Below are positions 1 through 5,676 of a stretch of DNA of 6,013 nt, in pieces; position 1 is the stretch's first letter; every line of letters starts with the position of its first letter. Under the pieces are notes generated by a model that did no database searches, was not told the origin of the DNA, and saw only the letters and a program-made list of their open reading frames with translations. The stretch comes from Dehalococcoidia bacterium (GTDB lineage: Bacteria > Chloroflexota > Dehalococcoidia > JACQUA01): positions 1-6,013 of the forward strand of contig JAUYHV010000299.1 of NCBI GenBank assembly GCA_030689845.1, given 5' to 3'. A program made the position numbers and the translations under genes.

Positions 1-587
1 CATTGGGGGGAATCGCCACCGCTTCCTGTAATGTCCTCGGTTACATTGCCGGGGAAAACGCCGCCAGGGATTTCGGGGCAGTAAAAGAGGGAGAACTGGA
101 TTTAAAACAGGTAGCCAGCCTCAGGTCAGCTATATTTGAGCCGGAGAAACGAAAAGAAGGCCCTTCCCCCGCAAGCTTTTTTGAGCGGTTGGACAGAGAA
201 ACCGTTCCCGCGCCTTTTAGCATGTTCAAAAGCCAGGGAAGAATAATAAAAACGCTGAGCCGGATAGACAGGATTAAAGGCAGTATGGTTGATATTGCCG
301 CCCCGGATTACCACGAATTAACCCGGGCAAACGAATTTAAAAATTTCATCCAGTGTGCCGAACTTGTTTTCCGTGCCTCCCTGGAAAGGCAGGAAAGCCG
401 CCAGTCCCATTACAGGGAGGACTTCCCCTACCGCGACGATGTCAACTGGCTGAAACTGATAGTTATGAAAAGGGAAAAAACAGCGTTAACCCTGAACTAC
501 GAACCCATTTCTTTTCAAAACTGGTCGGTTAAGCCGCCTCCCCCAAGAAAAATATCCCATCCCGTCCAGATGTTTATCGGAGATTGA
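1..587 (+). CDS. Fumarate reductase/succinate dehydrogenase-type flavoprotein, C-terminal part (5' truncated by window edge)
   Basis: The reading frame is open at the window start, so this is the last ~194 residues of a larger protein; the TTG at 3-5 is almost certainly an internal Leu codon. Residues 2-23 of the visible part (GGIATAS...GYIAGENAA) match the FAD-contacting C-terminal segment of the FAD_binding_2 fold, where the isoalloxazine meets a helix N-terminus. The rest is the helical C-terminal domain of the fumarate reductase/succinate dehydrogenase/AprA superfamily, with the diagnostic RQESRQSHYRED at 129-140 followed by P142 and DDVNW at 145-149. A proline-rich tail follows (178-182). 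A ferredoxin gene starts 10 nt downstream, so the flavoprotein probably exchanges electrons with that iron-sulfur subunit in the cytoplasm. The substrate is unknown: the active-site and dinucleotide-binding N-terminal regions lie outside the window. Fumarate reductase, AprA-like or another flavin oxidoreductase are all possible. Confidence 0.88.
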   Translation, partial: LGGIATASCNVLGYIAGENAARDFGAVKEGELDLKQVASLRSAIFEPEKRKEGPSPASFFERLDRETVPAPFSMFKSQGRIIKTLSRIDRIKGSMVDIAAPDYHELTRANEFKNFIQCAELVFRASLERQESRQSHYREDFPYRDDVNWLKLIVMKREKTALTLNYEPISFQNWSVKPPPPRKISHPVQMFIGD

Positions 588-597
588 AAGGAGTTTC

Positions 598-813
598 ATG
601 GGAGTTCAAAAAATAAACCCGGAACTATGTAACGGCTGCGGTATCTGCGTGGAGGATTGCCCTGTAGACGCGCTAAGGATGAACCAGGATGATAAAGCTT
701 TTATTGCCTATACTCTGGACTGCGCCGTTTGCTTTCAATGCTCGACCAACTGCCCGGTTGAAGCGGTCACCGTAAACTCAATGGCTCCGCGAGAGCTTAT
801 ACTGCCTTATTGA
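598..813 (+). CDS. Two-[4Fe-4S] ferredoxin, probable electron-transfer subunit of the upstream flavoprotein
   Basis: This is a 71-aa cytoplasmic ferredoxin with two complete cluster motifs: C11, C14, C17, C21-Pro and C42, C45, C48, C52-Pro. In this bacterial-type arrangement the fourth Cys of each motif normally ligates the other cluster. There is no signal peptide or membrane segment. The start is set by ATG 598 with AAAGGAG at 587-593, a site that overlaps the flavoprotein stop codon (585-587); this implies co-transcription and probably translational coupling. It is far shorter than the beta subunit of adenylylsulfate reductase (about 150 aa) but shares the idea of a dicluster partner beside an FAD subunit. 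Residues 60-71 form a short tail after the second cluster, with no further domain. The inferred role is to carry electrons between the flavoprotein and a soluble low-potential donor or acceptor. Confidence 0.93.
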   Translation: MGVQKINPELCNGCGICVEDCPVDALRMNQDDKAFIAYTLDCAVCFQCSTNCPVEAVTVNSMAPRELILPY

Positions 814-910
814 AACACGTTCAAAACACTGAAAGCCGGGAGTGGTTCCGGTTGGGGAAATATCTGTTGCAGACGTTTATGCATCAAGGAAAATATTAAC
901 GGGTATAAAA

Positions 911-917
911 AAGGAGG
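911..917 (+). promoter_or_regulatory. Shine-Dalgarno site that sets the ubiD-family start
   Basis: AAGGAGG lies 5 nt before ATG 923. The frame is open upstream to a GTG at 842, which would add 27 residues, but GGGAG there directly abuts the GTG and the extra residues do not resemble a UbiD N-terminus. ATG 923 is therefore preferred. I see no convincing promoter in the 109-nt gap 814-922, so read-through from the ferredoxin gene is likely. Confidence 0.8.
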
Positions 918-922
918 AACTT

Positions 923-2353
923 ATGGACCTGCGACTATTTATTGACAAACTGGAAAAGCTGGAAGAACTGGTACTTGTTAAGGGCGCCGACTGGAACCTT
1001 GAAATCGGTACTTTAACCGAACTGTTTGACGAAAACCAGGACAAGGCTCTGCTCTTCGATGAAATAAAGGGCTACCCCAGGGGCTTCCGTGTTCTCACCA
1101 ATGCCATAGCTACCCCCAAACGGCTGGCCGCTACTTTTGGATTCCCCGATGACATTTCAAAGATCGAACTTGTCCGCCGTCTGAAAACCTTTTTTTTAGA
1201 GTTGAAACCCATCCCCCCGGTGCATGTAAAGAGCGGTCCGGTTATGGAAAACATTTTCAGGGACGAGGAAGTGGACCTTTTAAAGTTCCCCACACCCCTC
1301 TGGCATGAGCTGGACGGAGGACGTTACCTTGGTACCGGCGACATGGTCATAATGAGAGACCCGGAAGGTAAATGGGTTAACACGGGCACTTATCGCGTCC
1401 AGCTTCACGACCGCGATACCCTCGGCCTGTACATCTCCCCGGGACACCAGGGCCGCCTAATCAGGGAAGCTTACTGGGCCCAGGGCAAGCCCTGTCCGGT
1501 AGCCATAGTCTTTGGCGCCCATCCCCTGGTGTGGATGCCTTCCTTCCTGGCTTTTCCCTGGGGGACCGAGGAATTTACCATTGCCGGCGCCCTCCTGGGA
1601 GAGCCGCTGCAACTTATAACGGGAGAATACACCGGGCTTCCCATACCCGCCTACGCAGAAATAGCTATTGAAGGCGAGGTCCTTCCACCCGAGGTTGAGA
1701 TGAGGGAAGAAGGCCCCTTCGGTGAATGGCCCGGTTACTACGGCTCCGGTGAACGCAAGGAACCGGTGGTAAAAGTAAAAAGGATAATGCACCGCAACGA
1801 CCCGATTATCATGGGGTCGCCTCCTTTAAAACCGCCGTCGAGCGGCAACTGCAGCTATATCATGAGGGCGGGCAATATCTGGTACGAACTGGAAAAACTG
1901 GGCATACCGGGAATAAAGGGTGTCTGGAACATGAGAGCCGGCGGCTCCAGGTTTCTCAATGTTATCGCCATCGAGCAAAAATACGCCGGTCACGCCAAAC
2001 AGGTGGGCATGGCCGCCATGTCCGGCGCTGAGGGGGCGTACCACGGCCGTTTCGTCATTGTCGTCGATGACGATATAGACCCTACCGATGACAACGACGT
2101 GCTTTGGGCCGTGGCTACCCGCTGCGACCCCGCTACGTCTATAGAAATCATTCACCAGTGCTGGAGCACTCCACTGGATCCCACGATTCCCCCGGAGAGA
2201 AAAGCTAAAGGTGATTTTACTAATTCGAGAGCCATCATCCTGGCCACCAGGCCTTTCTACTGGAGAAAAGAGTTCCCCAAAGTAAACAAGGCAAGCAAAG
2301 AACTCAGAGAAACCACTTTGAAAAAGTATGCAAGCCTGTTTACCAAGAAATAG
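923..2353 (+). CDS. UbiD-family prenylated-FMN-dependent decarboxylase
   Basis: This 476-aa protein is close to the usual UbiD/Fdc length (about 480-500). These enzymes use prenylated FMN, made by UbiX, to decarboxylate or carboxylate aromatic and alpha,beta-unsaturated acids. Residues equivalent to those of the Fdc1/UbiD family are visible. Candidate Mn/prFMN-phosphate ligands are N153 (in WVNTGTYR), H175 (SPGH) and E227 (LLGEP). The catalytic Glu-Arg-Glu set is R158, E263 and E268 (the EGPFGE motif, then WPGYYG). The C-terminal half has the family's VVDDDIDPTD (380-389) and LWAVATRCDP (394-403). The protein is cytosolic, with no signal peptide. It follows the flavoprotein-ferredoxin pair on the same strand and converges with recF 30 nt downstream. 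No ubiX homologue is in view, so cofactor supply must come from elsewhere. The substrate is unknown. An anaerobic aromatic-acid role would fit, but true ubiquinone/menaquinone UbiD function is not supported by context. Confidence 0.93.
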   Translation: MDLRLFIDKLEKLEELVLVKGADWNLEIGTLTELFDENQDKALLFDEIKGYPRGFRVLTNAIATPKRLAATFGFPDDISKIELVRRLKTFFLELKPIPPVHVKSGPVMENIFRDEEVDLLKFPTPLWHELDGGRYLGTGDMVIMRDPEGKWVNTGTYRVQLHDRDTLGLYISPGHQGRLIREAYWAQGKPCPVAIVFGAHPLVWMPSFLAFPWGTEEFTIAGALLGEPLQLITGEYTGLPIPAYAEIAIEGEVLPPEVEMREEGPFGEWPGYYGSGERKEPVVKVKRIMHRNDPIIMGSPPLKPPSSGNCSYIMRAGNIWYELEKLGIPGIKGVWNMRAGGSRFLNVIAIEQKYAGHAKQVGMAAMSGAEGAYHGRFVIVVDDDIDPTDDNDVLWAVATRCDPATSIEIIHQCWSTPLDPTIPPERKAKGDFTNSRAIILATRPFYWRKEFPKVNKASKELRETTLKKYASLFTKK

Positions 2354-2383
2354 GGTTCGGCTGGTATGCTCTGAAAATAACTG

Positions 2384-3577
2384 CTATGCCGGAGTTAAGG
2401 TTCCTTCGTGCACCCTGAATACTTTCGCCCCGGCCACGAATGCCGCTTCCAGGCTTTCCAGTTCCGTCGTTGTCGTTACTACCTGGCCGTAGGCTCTCAG
2501 TGTTTCGATAACCAGGTGACGCCTTTTCGAGTCCAGTTCAGAAAGGATATCGTCCAGGAGGACCACAGGGGACTCTCCTACGGTTTGCCGTAAAAATCCT
2601 GCCTCGGCCAGCTTCAACGATAACGCCACAGTTCTCTGTTGGCCCCTCGACCCATAAATCCCGATATCAACCCCGTTAACCAAAAATGTAAGGTCGTCCC
2701 GGTGGGGGCCAACCAGGCTCATTCCCGCCGCGACCTCCCTTTTTTGCAGCAGTTCCAGCCTGGTTGAAAAGTTACCCTTGATACTCACCCTGTCCATGTC
2801 GGCTGTCACTTCCTTCAAACTCGGTAAATACAGGACAATCAAATTTTCCTTCTCGGAAGTCAATTGCCGGTGAATATCTGCTGCCAGGGCGCAAATATTA
2901 CCTATCAGGGCCATCCTTTGCTCAACCAGGTAGGACCCCTTCTCCACCAGTTCGTTATTCCAGAACTCGAGTTGGAAACTGTTGGCATGTCCTTCCTGGA
3001 TTTGTCGCAGGAGATGATTGCGCTGCACCAAAATGCGGTTGTACCCGGCGAGGGCCCGCAGGTATTCTACATTTACCTGGCTTTCCATGACATCCAGGTA
3101 ACGCCTGCGTTGGGAAGGAGCGCCGCTGCTAACATCGATGTCATGGGATGCGAATAGAACGGTATTGACCTTGCCGACCACATCCATGGCACGGCGAGGT
3201 ACGCCGTTAAGGAGAATTTTCTTGTGGACAACACCCACCAGTGCATCCACTTCCGGCTTCACCAGTGATGAAGTTTTCCCAGAGTCTGATTTCCGCCCCA
3301 TCAGGGCCAATTCGAGGCGCAGCTTACCTTTTTTGCCCACCACCTCACCTTCCACCCTGGCGGCGCTAATGTCATCATGGGACGCGGACCAGTTGATAAG
3401 CTCTTTCTCGATGCTGGTGCGGTAAGACCTCGTGGTACTGAGAAAGTTGATGGCTTCGACAAGATTGGTCTTGCCCTGGCCGTTATCACCAAAGAGAATG
3501 TTTATTCCCCGGTCCGGCTCCCATTCAAGGCGCTGGTAATTGCGAAAATTGGTCAGACTTAACTTAGAGAGATGCAA
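2384..3577 (-). CDS. recF: RecF, DNA replication/repair SMC-like ATPase
   Basis: This 397-aa protein has the full RecF architecture. RecF loads RecA at single-strand gaps together with RecO and RecR and binds DNA as an ATP-dependent dimer. Visible motifs are N-terminal LTNFRNY (8-14), Walker A GDNGQGKT (30-37, Lys36), PSQRRRYLDV (154-163), GPHRDDL (290-296), ABC signature YGSRGQQRT (308-316), Walker B VVLLDD (338-343) and D-loop SELD (346-349). The start is TTG 3577 with GGGGAG (minus strand, 3583-3588) at 5 nt. It is about 25 residues longer than typical RecF. The extra length seems to lie around residues 95-117, between the lobe I strand ending ALMGRK and the conserved KILLNGVPRR. Usual neighbours dnaA, dnaN and gyrB are absent; it follows an amidohydrolase gene (51 nt gap with a hairpin) and converges with the UbiD gene. 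It may be the only RecF or a second paralogue. Confidence 0.95.
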   Translation of the reverse strand: MHLSKLSLTNFRNYQRLEWEPDRGINILFGDNGQGKTNLVEAINFLSTTRSYRTSIEKELINWSASHDDISAARVEGEVVGKKGKLRLELALMGRKSDSGKTSSLVKPEVDALVGVVHKKILLNGVPRRAMDVVGKVNTVLFASHDIDVSSGAPSQRRRYLDVMESQVNVEYLRALAGYNRILVQRNHLLRQIQEGHANSFQLEFWNNELVEKGSYLVEQRMALIGNICALAADIHRQLTSEKENLIVLYLPSLKEVTADMDRVSIKGNFSTRLELLQKREVAAGMSLVGPHRDDLTFLVNGVDIGIYGSRGQQRTVALSLKLAEAGFLRQTVGESPVVLLDDILSELDSKRRHLVIETLRAYGQVVTTTTELESLEAAFVAGAKVFRVHEGTLTPA

Positions 3578-3588
3578 TAACTCTCCCC

Positions 3589-3623
3589 AAAAGCAGCCGG
3601 CTTCTTAATTTTTAAGCTGCCGG
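3589..3623 (-). terminator. Hairpin with short T-run between amidohydrolase and recF (weak terminator or attenuator)
   Basis: Read on the minus strand, CCGGC (3619-3623) pairs with GCCGG (3597-3601). An inner stem CTTAA/TTAAG (3612-3616 with 3604-3608) closes a 3-nt loop, with a 2x2 internal loop between the stems. CTGCTTTT follows. The T-run is only four bases, so termination is probably partial. The hairpin lies after the amidohydrolase stop and just before the recF ribosome binding site, so it could lower recF expression from the upstream promoter. Confidence 0.5.
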
Positions 3624-3628
3624 TACAA

Positions 3629-4471
3629 CTACAGCTTGAATACCCTCTTCGCATTGTCGTAAAGGAGCTTCTGCTTCGCTTCTTCCCTCAAGTTCAAAGC
3701 TTCCAACTGGCCGAGCATAAGCTTGAAAGGAATAAGGTTGGTGCCGAAAATCGCCTTGTTCTGGCCGCGGGTATTGATGTAGTTAACCACATTCTGCTCC
3801 CAGTACCTGGGTGCGTGAGCGGATGCGCCGAAATATACGTTCTCGAACTTATAAGCCATGGCTATGAGTTCCTCACACCAGGGGTAACCGGTGTGGGTAC
3901 CCACCATCACCAGTTCAGGAAAATCCAGGGCGATTTTATCCAGGTAGATGGGTCTGCCTCCCTCGCTGGGCATACCTTCAAGGACATACCCTGTCTGCAT
4001 GGTGCAGGGAATCCCGAGCTCGATACATTTGGCGAACAGGGGATACATTTTCCTGTCGTAAAGGGGTATGTCGAAACCAAAAATATGGACATAAACGGCC
4101 TTGAACCCGTATTGTTTTACCGCCTTCTCAATATCCCTGAGGCTCTCGGTGATTTTATAGGGATTGTACGTAGCCATGCCCACAAACCTGTCCGGGTATT
4201 TTGTCACCACTTTGGCGAGTTGCTCCAGGTTGCAGCTGTTCATGGGTTTTTTCTGGAGATAAGAGAACATCACGAGTTGGCCGAGGAAAACCTTCTCCAC
4301 GTCGTTGGCATCCATCTCGGCTATCAGTTGTTCCGGGGTATATGATGGCATGACGCCGCCGATAACAGCTGTCAGCTTACAGGCAATCCCCTCCTGGTCA
4401 TGGGTCTTCTGGAATAGCTCTTTTTCTTCGGGGGCAAAATAATATTGCAGTGTATCGATGACTTTAGCCAT
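3629..4471 (-). CDS. Amidohydrolase-2 family TIM-barrel protein lacking most metal ligands
   Basis: This 280-aa protein resembles amidohydrolase-related (ACMSD / gamma-resorcylate decarboxylase-like) barrels. Family-like segments include IAEMDANDVEKVF (50-62), KYPDRFVGMATYNP (91-104), GFKAVYVH (122-129), CIELGIPCTMQTG (149-161), LDKIALDFPELVMVGTHTG (177-195), NVYFGASA (211-218), IFGTN (241-245) and a C-terminal LLYDNAKRVFKL. The expected N-terminal IDxHxH reads IDTLQY (5-10), so both His are lost (L8, Y10). The usual barrel His at the end of the central strand is Q159, and the late catalytic Asp of FGSD is N245. Only H193 of the five remains. The start is ATG 4471 with AGGAGG (minus strand, 4477-4482). 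Its own strong promoter lies about 90 nt upstream. It may be a non-hydrolytic binding protein, or an enzyme with altered metal use. No frameshift or stop is seen, so it looks maintained. Confidence 0.85.
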   Translation of the reverse strand: MAKVIDTLQYYFAPEEKELFQKTHDQEGIACKLTAVIGGVMPSYTPEQLIAEMDANDVEKVFLGQLVMFSYLQKKPMNSCNLEQLAKVVTKYPDRFVGMATYNPYKITESLRDIEKAVKQYGFKAVYVHIFGFDIPLYDRKMYPLFAKCIELGIPCTMQTGYVLEGMPSEGGRPIYLDKIALDFPELVMVGTHTGYPWCEELIAMAYKFENVYFGASAHAPRYWEQNVVNYINTRGQNKAIFGTNLIPFKLMLGQLEALNLREEAKQKLLYDNAKRVFKL

Positions 4472-4563
4472 TTTCTCCTCCTGAATTTCAAGATATCCGG
4501 ATTTATTGTAGAAAGATGAAGCGTTTTTGCGGGCGTGAACAGGTGTGTAAAAAAATCGCTATG

Positions 4564-4592
4564 ATATTAGCACGGCGACTGGCATATGTCAA
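4564..4592 (-). promoter_or_regulatory. Sigma-A-type promoter of the amidohydrolase-like gene
   Basis: On the minus strand TTGACA (4587-4592) is a perfect -35 box, followed by a 17-nt spacer and TAATAT (4564-4569), one mismatch from TATAAT. Transcription would start near 4557, giving a leader of about 85 nt before ATG 4471. No strong hairpin or T-run is evident in that leader. Confidence 0.8.
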
Positions 4593-4599
4593 AAGGAAT

Positions 4600-4609
4600 T
4601 GTCCGGACA
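4600..4609. promoter_or_regulatory. CCGG-centred palindrome just upstream of the -35 box, possible operator
   Basis: TGTCCGGACA is a perfect 10-bp palindrome located 7 bp upstream of the -35 hexamer. A related perfect palindrome ATCCGGAT occurs at 4495-4502 in the 5' leader of the same gene. The pair could bind a dimeric regulator. Short palindromes also occur by chance, and no regulator gene is visible. Confidence 0.3.
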
Positions 4610-4625
4610 TATCCTTTGAAACCTT

Positions 4626-4740
4626 GATGTAAACCAGGCAACGGAAAGAAATAACCCGCTTATGGGGCAACCCCACTGGCAACCGGCAGGCATACCAAAC
4701 CTACATCCAACCGGCATACCGAAGACAGAATCATTCCGGT
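4626..4740. other. Structured intergenic segment with nested inverted repeats
   Basis: This is the non-coding core of the 311-nt gap 4472-4782. Perfect pairings are GATGTA (4626-4631) with TACATC (4702-4707), CCAG (4634-4637) with CTGG (4676-4679), TGGGG (4663-4667) with CCCCA (4671-4675) around a CAA loop, and ACCGG (4710-4714) with CCGGT (4736-4740). The first three nest into one branched fold, with the CTGG and CCCCA strands adjacent. The hexamer GGCAAC occurs three times (4637, 4666, 4678), and AACCGGCA...CATACC is partly duplicated (4681-4696 and 4709-4720). On the minus strand it lies 3' of the stress-protein operon and upstream of the amidohydrolase promoter, so it may be a 3' UTR structure, a small RNA or operator DNA. 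I recognise no known riboswitch class, and no strong T-run follows. Confidence 0.35.
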
Positions 4741-4782
4741 GATTTGATATTAGCGGTGTCTTCGAGGTTAGATATTTACGCC

Positions 4783-5034
4783 TTACACAACCCTGTAAAC
4801 GCTGTCCCCATGCCTGACCTTATCAGGCACCTTTACCCCCACGTCATCCCCCGCGTTGGCCTCGGTTACACTCTTGTTGTTGATTTGCATGGAGTTCACT
4901 GTAACCTGCAAATCCGTGGTATGCCCCTTGAAATGAATTGTGTCCCCGACTTTAAAAGCGGATGTGGCATGGACGGCGGCGACAACGGGTTTGGCAAAGA
5001 AATCTACTACTTCGCCAACCAATTCTTCCGGCAT
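4783..5034 (-). CDS. Small EF-Tu domain II-like beta-barrel protein (translation elongation factor-like)
   Basis: This 83-aa protein consists of a single domain resembling domain II of translational GTPases. VGEVVDFFAKPVVAAVHA (6-23) forms the first strands, FKVGDTIHFKGHTTDL (27-42) the hallmark turn, then VNSMQINNKSV (46-56) and AGDDVGVKV (61-69), ending in GDSVYRVV. No GTPase domain is present, so it is not an elongation factor itself. Free-standing proteins of this type occur in anaerobic bacteria and archaea with no settled function; the fold suggests binding of RNA, tRNA-like molecules or a protein partner. The start is ATG 5034 with GGGAGG (minus strand, 5041-5046) at 6 nt. It lies 44 nt after the universal stress protein gene with no promoter seen between, so the two are probably co-transcribed. 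Confidence 0.8.
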   Translation of the reverse strand: MPEELVGEVVDFFAKPVVAAVHATSAFKVGDTIHFKGHTTDLQVTVNSMQINNKSVTEANAGDDVGVKVPDKVRHGDSVYRVV

Positions 5035-5078
5035 AATAAACCTCCCTTTGCGGTTATTTCCCCGGGGTCTTTATTCAG

Positions 5079-5534
5079 CTAAACCGGGCAGTTTTCAGGT
5101 CTAACCAGAAGGATGGGAACGGGAGAGGAGCGAAGGACTTTCTCGGCAACACTGCCCCAGACCCACTTGCTGACTCCACTTCTGCCATGGGTTGCCATGG
5201 CAATCAGGTCAATCCCGTTTTCCCTGGCATACTGGGGAATAGTTACAGCGGCTCCACCCCTGACAACTGCCGTTTTTACCTGTACCCCTTTATCCGCCAG
5301 TTTTTTTGCTGCGCTGGCCAGGTAATGCCGGGCCTTCTCCTCCCTTTCCTCCAATACTTTTATCAGGTTTATACCCACATTACCCTCGTCTTCAATCATA
5401 TAATACACGGGTTCAACTATCGTAAGTAAAATTACCTCTCCGACGCCACAACCCGTGGCTACCGCTTCCACATGAGGTAAAACGCATTCCGCCAGGTCAG
5501 AGCCGTCCAGGGGTACCAATACTTTTTTATACAT
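5079..5534 (-). CDS. Universal stress protein (UspA family)
   Basis: This 151-aa single-domain Usp protein has normal family length and is cytoplasmic. N-terminal KKVLVPLDGS (3-12) carries the nucleotide-contacting Asp10. The C-terminal ATP-loop is ATHG(117)RSG, nine residues after G117, then G127-S128, followed by VAEKVLRSSPVPILLVR (129-145). The first Gly of the classical G-2x-G-9x-G(S/T) ATP-binding pattern is Ala114, a common variant, so ATP binding of the MJ0577 type is plausible. The start is ATG 5534 with AAGGAGG (minus strand, 5539-5545). The frame is also open 17 codons further up, to ATG 5585; that extension is less likely because it has poor Usp similarity and no direct Shine-Dalgarno, but it could be used through translational coupling to the leader ORF. 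It heads a probable operon with the EF-like gene. Confidence 0.93.
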   Translation of the reverse strand: MYKKVLVPLDGSDLAECVLPHVEAVATGCGVGEVILLTIVEPVYYMIEDEGNVGINLIKVLEEREEKARHYLASAAKKLADKGVQVKTAVVRGGAAVTIPQYARENGIDLIAMATHGRSGVSKWVWGSVAEKVLRSSPVPILLVRPENCPV

Positions 5535-5581
5535 GTTTCCTCCTTCACATTTTAAGATCCAGACTAAGATTTTCTGGAATC

Positions 5582-5614
5582 TCATTCGATCCGGGAATTA
5601 AACAGTGTGACCAC
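5582..5614 (-). CDS. Possible 10-codon leader ORF upstream of the universal stress protein
   Basis: On the minus strand GTG 5614 is preceded by GGGAGGAAAC, nearly identical to the site used by the stress protein gene (GGAGGAAAC then ATG). It encodes MVTLFNSRIE and ends in a TGA whose bases overlap an ATG (5583-5585) that is in frame with the stress protein. A leader peptide or translational-coupling device is possible. The length is too short for coding statistics, so this rests on the ribosome binding site, its position just after the predicted transcription start, and the ATGA overlap. Confidence 0.3.
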   Translation of the reverse strand: MVTLFNSRIE

Positions 5615-5628
5615 GTTTCCTCCCGGAT
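5589..5628 (-). promoter_or_regulatory. 8-bp inverted repeat at the 5' end of the stress-protein transcript
   Basis: ATCCGGGA (5589-5596) and TCCCGGAT (5621-5628) are perfect inverted repeats separated by 24 nt. The predicted transcription start is near 5627, so the RNA would begin with this stem. The proximal arm includes the GGGA of the leader-ORF Shine-Dalgarno site (5619-5624), so folding would partly hide it. It could be an mRNA-stabilising 5' hairpin, a translational switch, or a DNA operator around +1. Confidence 0.45.
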
Positions 5629-5633
5629 TAATT

Positions 5634-5662
5634 AGTATATCTATTCCAATTTTTAAAAGCAA
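5634..5662 (-). promoter_or_regulatory. Predicted sigma-A promoter of the universal stress protein operon
   Basis: On the minus strand TTGCTT (5657-5662) is followed by a 17-nt AT-rich spacer and TATACT (5634-5639). Spacing is optimal, with two mismatches in the -35 box and one in the -10 box. The transcript start would be near 5627, giving a leader of about 93 nt before ATG 5534. Confidence 0.6.
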
Positions 5663-5676
5663 TATCCTTGCATGAG

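Noticed and set aside
842..922. Upstream GTG start adding 27 residues to the UbiD-family protein
   Set aside because: The GGGAG directly abuts the GTG, leaving no spacing, whereas ATG 923 has an ideal AAGGAGG at 5 nt and the UbiD-like sequence begins there.
923..2353. Assignment as genuine quinone-biosynthesis UbiD
   Set aside because: There are no ubiquinone or menaquinone biosynthesis genes and no UbiX in view. The family includes many non-quinone decarboxylases, so the symbol ubiD was withheld.
2354..2383. Bidirectional terminator between the convergent ubiD-family gene and recF
   Set aside because: No stem of useful length or T-run is visible in the 30-nt gap. Termination must occur inside the opposing gene or by another mechanism.
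3815..4345. 176-codon open frame on the plus strand opposite the amidohydrolase-like gene
   Set aside because: It lies wholly antisense to a gene with clear family similarity, promoter and ribosome binding site. Its own product shows no recognisable domain, and no Shine-Dalgarno-promoter pair was seen.
4626..4740. Known riboswitch or tRNA
   Set aside because: No cloverleaf with T-arm or anticodon arm fits on either strand, and no conserved core of a riboswitch class I know was found; kept only as an unclassified structured segment.
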